A stretch of 32,999 nucleotides of DNA from Candidatus Kuenenbacteria bacterium (GTDB taxonomy: Bacteria; Patescibacteriota; Patescibacteriia; UBA2196; GWA2-42-15). Made by a program: the position numbers and the translations under genes. Within the stretch, counting starts at the first letter, position 1. Every line of letters starts with the position of its first letter. The DNA is taken from the NCBI GenBank assembly GCA_012798565.1, contig JAAZMX010000056.1, forward strand, positions 1 to 32,999, read 5' to 3'. Positions 7,832 to 15,489 of the stretch are shown here, piece by piece. The notes below the pieces were generated by a model. The model made no database searches. It worked only from the letters and a program-made list of their open reading frames with translations, and was not told the DNA's origin.

Positions 7832-7859
7832 TTGACATTGCCCGCGGTAACTATATAAT
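7832..7859 (+). promoter_or_regulatory. Consensus sigma-70 promoter (TTGACA-N16-TATAAT)
   Basis: A perfect -35 box TTGACA (7832-7837) and a perfect -10 box TATAAT (7854-7859) are separated by 16 bp. Transcription would begin near 7866 and run toward the Nudix gene at 7927. It meets an intrinsic terminator after only about 20 nt. Confidence 0.85.
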
Positions 7860-7882
7860 CAAATCATCAAAACAAAAATCGT

Positions 7883-7909
7883 TCAGCCCCAGGCTGATTT
7901 TTATTTTTT
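7883..7909 (+). terminator. Intrinsic terminator in the leader of a Nudix gene (possible attenuator)
   Basis: The stem tcagcc (7883-7888) pairs with ggctga (7892-7897) around a 3-nt loop and is followed by TTTTTATTTTTT (7898-7909). It lies between the promoter at 7832-7859 and the start codon at 7927. No upstream plus-strand gene needs a terminator here, so it most likely ends many of the short leader transcripts from that promoter. Confidence 0.8.
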
Positions 7910-7926
7910 AAAAAAATGGAGGGTCT

Positions 7927-8382
7927 TTGCAAAACAGAAAAACACTCACCGTGGTCAGGGCTGTCATTGTAAACCCGCGAACCGCTAAAATCCTGGTCAG
8001 CCAAAATCCTGACCACAAAAAACACGATGCGGGGCTCTGGGGCTTCCCCGGCGGTAAGCTAGAACCTCCAGAAACAGAGACTGAGGCTGTTGCCCTAGAA
8101 ATTCTCGGAGAAACTGGCACTATTATTCAGCTAACCGGATTTCTGATGCCCACCATCAATAATAAGCCGGCCCAACAAAATCTCTCGGCCATCATCACTC
8201 TTTATATGGTCGGAAAAAAGATCACTGATTCCACGGCCGATGATGGTCACGACGATAAGCCTCAAAACCTGCTCTGGCTCCCGCCCCAGGAATTATCCCA
8301 ACTCCCCCTCACTGCCTCCGCCCGCCAGGTCGCCAGCCAAATAACCAAACTTAAAAACATCGCCGACCTCCTTAAGCTATAA
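7927..8382 (+). CDS. Nudix-fold protein with degenerate catalytic box
   Basis: The protein has 151 residues and starts at TTG (7927-7929), with GGAGGG at 7918-7923 only 3 nt upstream, which sets the start despite the tight spacing. The fold is indicated by LWGFPGGKLEPPETETEAVALEILGETG read in parts: FPGGKLEPPE matches the first half of the Nudix box, but the second half is LEILGETG instead of REUxEExG. The conserved Arg is Leu and one of the metal-binding Glu is Gly, while two Glu remain. Activity may be weak, or the protein may bind nucleotides without hydrolysis. It is controlled by a strong promoter with an early terminator and followed by another terminator, so it is monocistronic. Confidence 0.8.
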   Translation: MQNRKTLTVVRAVIVNPRTAKILVSQNPDHKKHDAGLWGFPGGKLEPPETETEAVALEILGETGTIIQLTGFLMPTINNKPAQQNLSAIITLYMVGKKITDSTADDGHDDKPQNLLWLPPQELSQLPLTASARQVASQITKLKNIADLLKL

Positions 8383-8414
8383 ACCCCCGACCAAAAAGCC
8401 GGGGGTTCCTTTTT
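8382..8414 (+). terminator. Intrinsic terminator after the degenerate Nudix gene
   Basis: The stem AACCCCCG (8382-8389) pairs with CGGGGGTT (8400-8407) and is followed by CCTTTTT. It overlaps the last base of the stop codon. Confidence 0.85.
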
Positions 8415-8423
8415 ACCTAACAC

Positions 8424-8462
8424 TTCAACACATTAACTCGTTAACGCGCTAACTGATTAATT
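8424..8462. repeat. Degenerate A/T-rich repeat at the murC 3' end
   Basis: Units related to ttaactcg / ttaacgcg / taactgat recur between the Nudix terminator and the end of murC, so the last murC codons are repeat-derived. Confidence 0.45.
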
Positions 8463-9846
8463 CTTCCCCCACCTTATACGCCTCGCCCGCGCCCATTGTC
8501 ATCAAAATTTCACCTTTCTTCAAATTTTGACGCACATACCCTGCCGCTTCTCTCAAACTGGGAATGTAAACTGCCGGACTTCGCCTCCGGTATTTTTTAT
8601 TAATTAGATCAACAACATCTCGACTGGAAATTTGATGCTCATTTACTTCCCTGGCCGCGTAAATATCCACTAAAATCAAATTATCGGCCAAATTCAAAAC
8701 TTCCGCGAATTCTTTGAGAAAATCATGAGTCCGCGAATACAGGTGCGGTTGAAAAACCACCCACAATTTCTCCTTTTTGAATTTTTCTTTGGCCGCCCTC
8801 AAGGTCGCTTCAATCTCGGTCGGATGATGCCCATAATCATCGTAAATCTTCGCCCCACTTTTGGTTCTGCCCTTATATTCAAACCGGCGCCACACGCCGC
8901 CAAACTCCGCCAGCGCTTTTTGAGCCACTGCCGGTTTCACTCCCAGAATCGCGGCCCCGGCTATTGCTCCGAGTGCGTTATAAATATTAAAAACTCCCGG
9001 CACTTTTAATTTAAATATTCGCTGATTGTATTCCCGGAAAACCTTGCCTTTTGCCGCCAATTTGAATTCCACTGTCCCATTCTTCTTCGTCTTTATCTCT
9101 TTGGCCGAAAAATCCGCTTCATTTTTAATTCCCCAAGTTACCGCCCTTTCTGCTCCCCTGATTAATTCCCTTGTATTTTTATTATCAATATTGGCCACCA
9201 AAAATCCGCCCTTCCGAATCTGACTGACAAATTTTTTAAAGCTTTTCTTTGCTCCCACCAAATTTTTAAAGTAATCCAAGTGCTCCGCTTCCAGGTTGTT
9301 TATCACTGCCAAGTCAGGATGATAATTCAAAAAATTATCCTTATATTCGCATGCCTCAGACAATAAGTATTTTGAATGTCCCAGCCGAAAGTTGCTCCGC
9401 CACTCTTTGATCTTTGTGCCCACGAAAACCGTCGGGTCCAATCGCGCTCTCTCCATTATGAGCCCAAGCATCGCGGTAGTTGTACTCTTGCCATGCATGC
9501 CGGCCACGGTCACGGTAAACTTATCCCGTGACAGCAATCCGAGCAGTTGATAAATAGTTAATTTTTTGATCTTTAAAGTCCGAGCTATCTTTAATTCCGG
9601 ATTATCCGCCCCAATCGCCTGAGTATAAACAACCAAATCAAAATCCGAGGTGACATTCTCAGCCTTGTGACCGGTGTAAATTTTTGCTCCCAATTTCTTC
9701 AGATCTGCTATCAAGGGCCCGCTCTCCCGATCCGAACCCCAAACCTTCTTGCCTCGACTCAAAAAATATCGCGCCGCCGCCGACATCATTATCCCGCCAA
9801 TGCCGATAAAATATATTTTCTTTATTTTATTCAAATCAATTATCAT
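8449..9846 (-). CDS. murC: UDP-N-acetylmuramate--L-alanine ligase
   Basis: MurC adds L-Ala to UDP-MurNAc in the cytoplasmic steps of peptidoglycan synthesis. The protein has 465 residues, the normal length. The N-terminal UDP-binding motif is GIGGIMMSA. The ATP-binding P-loop is GMHGKSTTTAMLG near residue 115 (many MurC have GTHGKTTT, so the Ser is a mild variant). The C-terminal ligase motifs YDDYGHHPTEI and VFQPHLYSRT are intact and typical for MurC. It follows ftsW and murG in the same orientation, with 84 nt after murG, forming a reduced division/cell-wall cluster. Confidence 0.96.
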   Translation of the reverse strand: MIIDLNKIKKIYFIGIGGIMMSAAARYFLSRGKKVWGSDRESGPLIADLKKLGAKIYTGHKAENVTSDFDLVVYTQAIGADNPELKIARTLKIKKLTIYQLLGLLSRDKFTVTVAGMHGKSTTTAMLGLIMERARLDPTVFVGTKIKEWRSNFRLGHSKYLLSEACEYKDNFLNYHPDLAVINNLEAEHLDYFKNLVGAKKSFKKFVSQIRKGGFLVANIDNKNTRELIRGAERAVTWGIKNEADFSAKEIKTKKNGTVEFKLAAKGKVFREYNQRIFKLKVPGVFNIYNALGAIAGAAILGVKPAVAQKALAEFGGVWRRFEYKGRTKSGAKIYDDYGHHPTEIEATLRAAKEKFKKEKLWVVFQPHLYSRTHDFLKEFAEVLNLADNLILVDIYAAREVNEHQISSRDVVDLINKKYRRRSPAVYIPSLREAAGYVRQNLKKGEILMTMGAGEAYKVGEELIS

Positions 9847-9930
9847 AAAATTCCATCAATAAAGTCTGGTCTGTCTTCCTTATTCAGTATTCAGACAGAT
9901 TTATCTTTATAACAAAACCTCATAAAAAAC

Positions 9931-10998
9931 TTACTTATTAATCTCTTCAATAATCTCCCCGAATCTCTCTTCGGCGCCCCACTTCATCACCCTGTGAATT
10001 TTATTACTCAATTCCTTCCGTCTATTTTTATTGTCTATTAATCCTTTAATTTTTTTAACCAAATCATCACTGTCCAATTCCTCTCCCCGTAGTACCTCCG
10101 CCGCTCCGCGCTCATAAAAATAACTGGCATTTTGCTCCTGGTGTGAGTTGGGGATGGGTATAATAATCACCGGTTTGGCCAAATAACTCACCTCTGTCAA
10201 AGTCGCCATTCCTGCCCTAATCACTACCACGTCAGCCATGGCAATCAAAGGAGTGATATTAACCAAAAATTCATATTGAACATAATTTTCATGCTCAAAA
10301 TTATCTTCCGCCTTGTGCTGGCCAGTGATATGAATCACCTGACAAAATTTTGTCAAGCCTTTCAGCGCATCCATCACCAGTTCGTTCACCCCCATAGCGC
10401 CCGTGCCTCCGGTTGTTACCACCACTATTGGCCAATCCTCTTTGAGCCCAAGTTTAATACGCCACTTTGCCTGATCTATCTTTTCTGCCGCTCGTAAATT
10501 ATTGCCCACTGGATTGCCAATGACTTCTGTTTTTCTCTGGGGAAATTTTTTAGCCGTTTCCGGAAAACAAACCGTGATTTTCTTGGCTGCCCCAACGCAT
10601 AGTCTATTCGCCAAACCAACTTTCACATCCTGCTGATGAATCACACTCGGAATGTTCAATAGCCAGCCAGCCCAAACAACTGGCACCGCCACAAACCCGC
10701 CAGCCGACACAATTACCCCTGGCCTGATCTTCATTAAGATAAAGAGCGACTCAACAAAACCGGCAATCACTCGAAAAAAATCCAAAAAATTTTGCCAACT
10801 GAAATAGCGCCTTAACCGCCCGGCAGTAATGCTTTTAAAATTAATATTATAATGCCGCACCACCTTTCCTTCCGGTCCTGTTTTGGTGCCAAGCCAATAT
10901 AGATCCGCGCCCGGATTCCTTGACTTCAAGACTTCAGCTACGGCGATCAATGGTGTCACCGAGCCCATTGTCCCGCCACCGGCAAATAAAACTTTCAT
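9931..10998 (-). CDS. murG: UDP-GlcNAc:lipid I N-acetylglucosamine transferase MurG
   Basis: MurG makes lipid II at the inner face of the membrane. The 355 residues fit the GT-B fold. The first glycine loop is GGGTMGSVTP at residues 7-16; most MurG have GGTGGHxxP, so the conserved His is replaced by Ser. The second glycine-rich loop is TTGGTGAMGVNEL, and the UDP-GlcNAc site IRAGMATLTEVSYLAKP, with its Glu, followed by NSHQEQNA is intact. The acceptor segment is HQQDVKVGLANR rather than the common HEQN form. It starts 7 nt after the ftsW stop codon, consistent with an operon. Confidence 0.94.
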   Translation of the reverse strand: MKVLFAGGGTMGSVTPLIAVAEVLKSRNPGADLYWLGTKTGPEGKVVRHYNINFKSITAGRLRRYFSWQNFLDFFRVIAGFVESLFILMKIRPGVIVSAGGFVAVPVVWAGWLLNIPSVIHQQDVKVGLANRLCVGAAKKITVCFPETAKKFPQRKTEVIGNPVGNNLRAAEKIDQAKWRIKLGLKEDWPIVVVTTGGTGAMGVNELVMDALKGLTKFCQVIHITGQHKAEDNFEHENYVQYEFLVNITPLIAMADVVVIRAGMATLTEVSYLAKPVIIIPIPNSHQEQNASYFYERGAAEVLRGEELDSDDLVKKIKGLIDNKNRRKELSNKIHRVMKWGAEERFGEIIEEINK

Positions 10999-11005
10999 AA
11001 ATAGT

Positions 11006-12142
11006 TTAACGAAAACTTTTTAAGGCCTTGACCACTGGCCGCTCCTCGGTATGGCAGGATATGTTCACCACTATTCCTACCGCCGCCAGAAGTGTCATCA
11101 TCGCTGTCCCCCCATAGCTCACAAATGGCAAGGGTAAACCAGTCAAAGGCATCAATCCGAGCATTGCTCCTATATTAACAAAAAACTGCCCCAAAAGCCA
11201 AACCCCCACGCCAACTACCACCAATTGGCCAAAAGTGTCTGGCGTTCTTTGGGCAATTTTCATCATTCGATAAAAAATAGCTAAAAATAAAATAATAAAC
11301 AATGTCGTAATAACAAAACCCAGCTCCTCCGCTATTACCGCAAAAATTGAATCCCCGGCCACTTCTGGCAAATACTGGTATTTTTGTTTTGACTGGCCCA
11401 ATCCCAGACCTAACCAGCCGCCCGAACCTATGGCCAAAAGCGCTTGTTTGACATGATAACCAATACCCAAGGGATCAGCTTCCGGATTCATAAAAGCGGT
11501 TAATCTTTTCAAACGATAAGGCGCCGCCGCGATTAAAGCGCCCAGTGCCGCTGCTGCGCCGGTAACAACCAACATGATATGTCCCAAACGCGCCCCGCCA
11601 GCATAAAATACGACAACACTGGTCAAAACCAAAATAGAGACTGTCCCCACATCCGGCTGGATGATAATCAATCCCGCCACCAAGCCCAAATAAACCAAAA
11701 ACTGCAAAAAACCATAAGCAAAATCATGCACCTTTTCTTTTCTTTTTTCCAACCACGCCGCCAAATATAATAAAAAGGTTAATTTGACTATTTCCGACGG
11801 CTGTAAAGAAAAACCGAAAACATTGATCCATGATTTGGCTGTGCCATAACCGGCCGCCAAACCGGGAATAAAAACCAGTACTAAAAGTCCGATAGAAAAC
11901 CATAATAGCAAAGGCGCTATTTTTTTCCAAAGACGATAGTCTGTCCGGCTAAAAAATAAAAATAAAACCAAACCTGGCAAAAAACCCAACAAAAACTGGT
12001 GTTTCACGTACCAGTAACTGTCATGAAACTTGGTATAACCCAAAACCGACGAGGCCGATGACAGCATCACCATACCCAAAACTATCACCAAACCGATGAG
12101 AGTAACCAAAACATAATCTGGTTTGTGGGCCAACTTTTGCAT
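11006..12142 (-). CDS. ftsW: Peptidoglycan glycosyltransferase / SEDS protein FtsW (or RodA)
   Basis: This SEDS-family protein polymerises lipid II into glycan strands during septation. It has 378 residues and about ten membrane helices. Characteristic segments are KSWINVFGFSLQPSEIVKL near residue 107, IIQPDVGTVSILVLT, YQYLPEVAGDSIFAVIAEELGF with the conserved Asp, and PLPFVSYGGTAMMTLLAAVGI. The placement directly upstream of murG and murC favours FtsW over RodA. The C-terminus ends in a short basic tail. The gene starts 87 bp from the divergent methyltransferase gene, so its promoter must lie within that space. Confidence 0.92.
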   Translation of the reverse strand: MQKLAHKPDYVLVTLIGLVIVLGMVMLSSASSVLGYTKFHDSYWYVKHQFLLGFLPGLVLFLFFSRTDYRLWKKIAPLLLWFSIGLLVLVFIPGLAAGYGTAKSWINVFGFSLQPSEIVKLTFLLYLAAWLEKRKEKVHDFAYGFLQFLVYLGLVAGLIIIQPDVGTVSILVLTSVVVFYAGGARLGHIMLVVTGAAAALGALIAAAPYRLKRLTAFMNPEADPLGIGYHVKQALLAIGSGGWLGLGLGQSKQKYQYLPEVAGDSIFAVIAEELGFVITTLFIILFLAIFYRMMKIAQRTPDTFGQLVVVGVGVWLLGQFFVNIGAMLGLMPLTGLPLPFVSYGGTAMMTLLAAVGIVVNISCHTEERPVVKALKSFR

Positions 12143-12229
12143 GATTCAATTTTACCGCAAATCAACTTTTCTAGCAAAACTTTACCAATCAAACTTAAAA
12201 TGTTATATTTGCTTTAATATTTTATTTTT

Positions 12230-12838
12230 ATGTCTAAAAAAATAAAAATTCTTGATTCCCAAACTGGCTATAATCTCCACGCCCCCCTTTATGACCAAAA
12301 GCTAGCCTATTTGGATTCTTTTGAGCAAAACCAATTCCTGCCGCTCTTGGGTAAGTTATCTGGCAAAAAAATTCTTGATGTTGGCGCTGGCACTGGTCGC
12401 CTATCTTTGCGTTTAACGGAAAAGGGGGCTGATGTCACTGCTCTGGATATCTCCCCCGAGATCCTCAAAATTTTGAGCAAAAAAAATAAAAATATTCAAA
12501 CAATCGTCGCCGATGCCGAATCACTCCCGCTACCTGATAATTCTTTCGACATCGTTGTCGCTGCTTTTTTAATTGTCCACCTCAAAGAACCAAAATATTT
12601 TTTTGCCGAGGCCTATCGTGTTTTAAAACCCGGTGGCATCTTAGCCATCACCAACATCAACCAAAAACGCCCGCCCGCCCTCCAGACCAAACAAGGACAA
12701 ATTATTATTGAGTCCTACTATCACCGCCCTGAACAAGTTATCAAAAAATTACAAACCCTTTCCTTCGCCATAATCAAAAACATCCTTCTCAAAGAAAAGG
12801 ATGTTTGGATCAATCAAATTATTCTCGCCCAAAAGTAA
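12230..12838 (+). CDS. Class I SAM-dependent methyltransferase
   Basis: The protein has 202 residues. Motif I is KKILDVGAGTGRLSL (about residue 46), followed by ADVTALDISPEIL with the acidic residue that binds the SAM ribose, VADAESLPLPDNSFDIV (motif II/III), and VLKPGGILAITN (motif post-III). It is of the methyltransferase-11 type, closest in appearance to UbiE/small-molecule enzymes. The substrate cannot be read. It is a lone plus-strand gene between minus-strand blocks. S-adenosylhomocysteine made by such enzymes would be cleared by the ahcY product at 31573-32838. A TTTAAT/TAATAT sequence 10-18 nt before the ATG may be a -10 box, which would imply a very short leader. Confidence 0.88.
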   Translation: MSKKIKILDSQTGYNLHAPLYDQKLAYLDSFEQNQFLPLLGKLSGKKILDVGAGTGRLSLRLTEKGADVTALDISPEILKILSKKNKNIQTIVADAESLPLPDNSFDIVVAAFLIVHLKEPKYFFAEAYRVLKPGGILAITNINQKRPPALQTKQGQIIIESYYHRPEQVIKKLQTLSFAIIKNILLKEKDVWINQIILAQK

Positions 12839-12839
12839 A

Positions 12840-12856
12840 ACCGCCTCATCAGCGGT
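12840..12856. terminator. Hairpin between convergent genes (bidirectional terminator)
   Basis: The stem accgc (12840-12844) pairs with gcggt (12852-12856). Read on the minus strand it is followed by TTTTACTTTT, a good terminator for the DUF4258-like gene. On the plus strand, only a weak T-rich tract follows the methyltransferase gene. Confidence 0.6.
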
Positions 12857-13217
12857 CTTCATTATTCATAATTCTTAATTCATTTCTCACTTCCTCCGGC
12901 ATCGGTATCTCCGCTCCCGGTTTTGTTATCCCCGGATATTTCCACGCCGAGATAATCACTATTTGTTTTTCCTTATTTTTGGATTTTGAATTTGGGATTT
13001 GGGATTTACCCTGGTACATCATCCAAATCTCATACGGATGTTTTATTGACCCGGCTCTCTGCATCGCCGCCGTGGTATTCTCCGTTATCCCCTCTTCCGC
13101 CCTTTTGGGATGACGCAAAATTCTTAATACCCTATTTTCGCTCAAACCATAATAACGCATTTTTTCTCGCGCGTGCTCTGTCCAATAAATTTTATTTTTT
13201 ACTAATTCTACCTGCAT
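12849..13217 (-). CDS. DUF4258-like small protein
   Basis: The protein has 122 residues. The N-terminal half (KIYWTEHAREKMRYYGLSENRVLRILRHPKRAEEG) matches the pattern of DUF4258-like proteins, small RelE-like-fold domains of unknown function that often read 'HA..rm..R.is...v..vl..P'. The segment KSQIPNSKSKNKEKQ is encoded by A/T-rich repeat DNA (12987-13012, units aaatccc), as is part of the C-terminus (ELRIMNNED, from aattcttaatt-type repeat). These appear to be in-frame repeat insertions. It lies 6 nt after the transglutaminase-like gene. A toxin-like role is possible but unsupported. Confidence 0.6.
   Translation of the reverse strand: MQVELVKNKIYWTEHAREKMRYYGLSENRVLRILRHPKRAEEGITENTTAAMQRAGSIKHPYEIWMMYQGKSQIPNSKSKNKEKQIVIISAWKYPGITKPGAEIPMPEEVRNELRIMNNEDR
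12987..13012. repeat. A/T-rich heptamer repeat within the DUF4258-like gene
   Basis: On the coding strand, units aaatccc, aaatccc, aaattca and aaatcca follow one another, encoding the low-complexity segment SQIPNSKSK. It interrupts the region between two predicted beta strands (WMMYQGK and IVIISAWK). Confidence 0.6.
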
Positions 13218-13223
13218 AAATAT

Positions 13224-13667
13224 TTAGTGAAAGCCATGTGCCCAGTCACCCAGCTTCTTGCCATAATAAGCGTTCCACGGATCAACCTTTACTCGCCGAC
13301 CATCCTTCATTCTGATCTGCAAATATTGATGCGGTGAAATATACCACACCAAACTGTATTTTAACTCTATATCCTCATCAACAAACCAGCCACTCTTCAC
13401 CAAAAAAACTCTAAGCAAATAATTCATCACGTGACAATGCATAAAACCCTTTTTGCTCCATAATCTCTCCAAGTCGCTATGAAACGCCTCGTGAATCCGC
13501 GTATAAGTCCGGAAACGAAAACCCCGATATCTCGCCGTTATTACTTGAAAAACTTTTTCCAAACATTCATTCTGGCCAGACACTTGCTTTAATTCCTGAA
13601 CAATTTTTTCCATTTCCGCTGGTAGTTTTTCCGGTATTGGTTTTTTGTGAAAAAAATTTGGGATCAT
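13224..13667 (-). CDS. Transglutaminase-like fold protein (putative)
   Basis: The protein has 147 residues and no strong family signature, but it shows an ordered Cys-His-Asp triad like transglutaminase/cysteine-protease folds. Cys is in MHCHVMNYLLRVFLVKSG (about residue 77), His in ISPHQYLQIRM (about 113), and Asp in RRVKVDPWN (about 128). The strand pattern around the His and Asp also fits that fold. There is no signal peptide. The gene overlaps the end of the frameshifted upstream gene by 4 bp (ATGA), suggesting translational coupling. The substrate is unknown and the catalytic assignment is inference. Confidence 0.5.
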   Translation of the reverse strand: MIPNFFHKKPIPEKLPAEMEKIVQELKQVSGQNECLEKVFQVITARYRGFRFRTYTRIHEAFHSDLERLWSKKGFMHCHVMNYLLRVFLVKSGWFVDEDIELKYSLVWYISPHQYLQIRMKDGRRVKVDPWNAYYGKKLGDWAHGFH

Positions 13668-13956
13668 GATCCTGCTAAAAATTTATCGTATGCCCCTTCT
13701 AACTCATTACAAATTCTTTCCGCTTCGGCTGCTTCTTTTGGGTTAAAACTCATCAAAACTGAAAGTTCTTGCAATCTTTTTATTGTCTTTGCATTAAACT
13801 TAAAAAAATCCGCTATTCGCCCCCCCTTTCCGGACTACTACCTGAATAAGCTTCATCGAGTGCCTTACAGTAATCCAAAGCTTCCTTTATTTTGAGTGTC
13901 AAATTATTTGATCCTTCAGTTGTCTCGGATGTTCCCATTCTCTCTTTTCCTTCCAT
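13664..13956 (-). pseudogene. Small unknown gene interrupted by a frameshift at a seven-G run
   Basis: From the ATG at 13954-13956 the frame encodes 47 residues and stops at 13813-13815. After the tract of seven G on the coding strand (plus-strand C at 13820-13826), the other frame stays open through ADFFKFNAKTIKRLQEL and on to a TGA at 13664-13666, which overlaps the next gene's ATG. Eight G would give one continuous 97-residue protein, mostly helical and charged. The overlap with the next start supports the longer product. The gene could be broken, phase-variable, expressed by -1 slippage on the G run, or the site could be a sequencing error. The function is not recognised. Confidence 0.6.
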
Positions 13957-13965
13957 AATTAATAT

Positions 13966-15375
13966 TTAATTTTTAATTTCTATCCCCAATTCCTCTAACT
14001 GCTCCCTCTTCACTTCGCTTGGTCCGTCCATCATTGGGTCGCGGTTATCTGCGGTTTTGGGAAAAGCAATAATCTCGCGGATATTTGGTTCGCCCGCCAA
14101 TAACATTACCAAACGGTCAAAACCCCAAGCAATACCGCCGTGTGGTGGCGTGCCAAATTTAAAAGCTTCCAAAACATGTCCGAACTGGGCTTGAATTTCT
14201 TTTTCACCATAACCCATAATTTCAAAAGTTGTTTTTAAAATTTCTGGTCTATGCGCCCGGATACTTCCCCCGCCAATCTCATAGCCGTTTAAAACCACGT
14301 CATATTGAGTCGTTAAAATCGACTCAATATTTTTTTTATTCATCAAATCTTCAATATATTCTGGTTTGGGTAGAGAAAATGGATTATGCGTAAAAGTCCA
14401 GCCACCATCTTCCGTCTTTTCGAAAAACGGAAAATCTACCACCCAACAAAAAGCTAACAAATTTGGATCTTCTTTATCTTTTCTCAAATCTGGTCGATCG
14501 GTGCCATATTTTTCCATCGCCTCCTTGTAACTCATTCTGGGAAAAGGGATCTCTTGAATCTTTTTTTCTGGCGCCACCTTTTTAACCACTTCAATCAGAG
14601 CTCTTTCATTTAACTCCATCACTTCATCACGTTCCACAAAAGACATTTCCAAATCCATTTGAGTAAATTCTGGCTGGCGGTCGCCTCTGGAATCTTCATC
14701 GCGGAAACATCTAGCCATTTGAAAATATTTTTCCGCGCCAGCTACCATCAAAAGTTGTTTATATTGCTGTGGGCTCTGCGGCAAGGCAAAAAATTTACCC
14801 GGATAATGTCTCGAGGGTACCAAAAAATCTCTCGCGCCCTCGGGTGTTGATTTAGAAATATAGGGCGTTTCAATTTCCAAAAAATCTTCTTTATAAAAAA
14901 ACTCCCTGGTCGCTCTGGCGATTTCGTGGCGCAAGACAATATTTTGTTTCATCCGCTCATGCCGTAAATCCAGATACCGATATTTCAAACGCAATTCCTC
15001 ATTGGCTTGTCGTTCTTCATTGTCTATTTCAAATGGCGGCGTCTCTGCTTTGGACAACACCACAATTTTTTTAGCCAAAACTTCCACCGTGCCAGTTGGC
15101 GAATTGGGATTAATTTGTTTTTCTCCGCGCGCTTGCACCACGCCTTCAATTTCCAAGACAAATTCCGGTCGGACTTCATTTAAAACTTCTTTAGATACAT
15201 CATCGAGTTCGTTTGGTACACACACCACCTGCACGATACCCCAGCGATCACGCATATCCAAAAAGACAATCTTGCCCATATTGCGCCGACTATTCACCCA
15301 GCCATTGAGTCTAACTGTTTCATTAATTTTAGTTACCACATCTTTTGATATAGTCCTGGTCATATATTTATTCAT
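13966..15375 (-). CDS. aspS: Aspartyl-tRNA synthetase, bacterial type lacking the GAD domain
   Basis: AspRS charges tRNA-Asp (or tRNA-Asp and tRNA-Asn) with aspartate. The 469 residues are far short of the usual ~590. The N-terminal OB-fold anticodon-binding domain is present (RLNGWVNSRRNMGKIVFLDMRD). Class II motif 2 is ARCFRDEDSRGDRQPEFTQ and motif 3 is IAWGFDRLVMLLAG. The text around QSPQQYKQLLMVAGAEKYFQ is of the bacterial type. Near residue 290, YGTDRPDLRKDKEDPNLLAFCWVVDFPFFE read in parts shows that the ~120-residue GAD insertion is missing. The start could instead be the Met four codons in (MTRTISK). A separate AsnRS upstream suggests direct Asn-tRNA charging. Confidence 0.95.
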   Translation of the reverse strand: MNKYMTRTISKDVVTKINETVRLNGWVNSRRNMGKIVFLDMRDRWGIVQVVCVPNELDDVSKEVLNEVRPEFVLEIEGVVQARGEKQINPNSPTGTVEVLAKKIVVLSKAETPPFEIDNEERQANEELRLKYRYLDLRHERMKQNIVLRHEIARATREFFYKEDFLEIETPYISKSTPEGARDFLVPSRHYPGKFFALPQSPQQYKQLLMVAGAEKYFQMARCFRDEDSRGDRQPEFTQMDLEMSFVERDEVMELNERALIEVVKKVAPEKKIQEIPFPRMSYKEAMEKYGTDRPDLRKDKEDPNLLAFCWVVDFPFFEKTEDGGWTFTHNPFSLPKPEYIEDLMNKKNIESILTTQYDVVLNGYEIGGGSIRAHRPEILKTTFEIMGYGEKEIQAQFGHVLEAFKFGTPPHGGIAWGFDRLVMLLAGEPNIREIIAFPKTADNRDPMMDGPSEVKREQLEELGIEIKN

Positions 15376-15489
15376 TAATAATTTTAAAATCTAAATTTTA
15401 AATTTTAAAACAAATCTCAATTTTAAATTTTTAATTTTAAAATTATTTTAAAATTTGTCCCGAGCTCTCGGGATTAAAATTTAAAATTC
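15376..15489. repeat. Intergenic A/T-rich repeat with GC-rich core hairpin (asnS-aspS spacer)
   Basis: The whole 114-bp spacer is made of units such as aattttaa, with self-complementary arms, enclosing a perfect 16-bp palindrome tcccgagctctcggga at 15458-15473. The architecture (long A/T-rich arms around a short CCCG...CGGG core) matches the element at 1914-2001. Confidence 0.75.

Noticed and set aside
12849-13667. DUF4258-like gene and neighbour as a toxin-antitoxin pair.
   Set aside because: The partner has a transglutaminase-like rather than antitoxin-like pattern, and no DNA-binding antitoxin is seen; the context does not support it.
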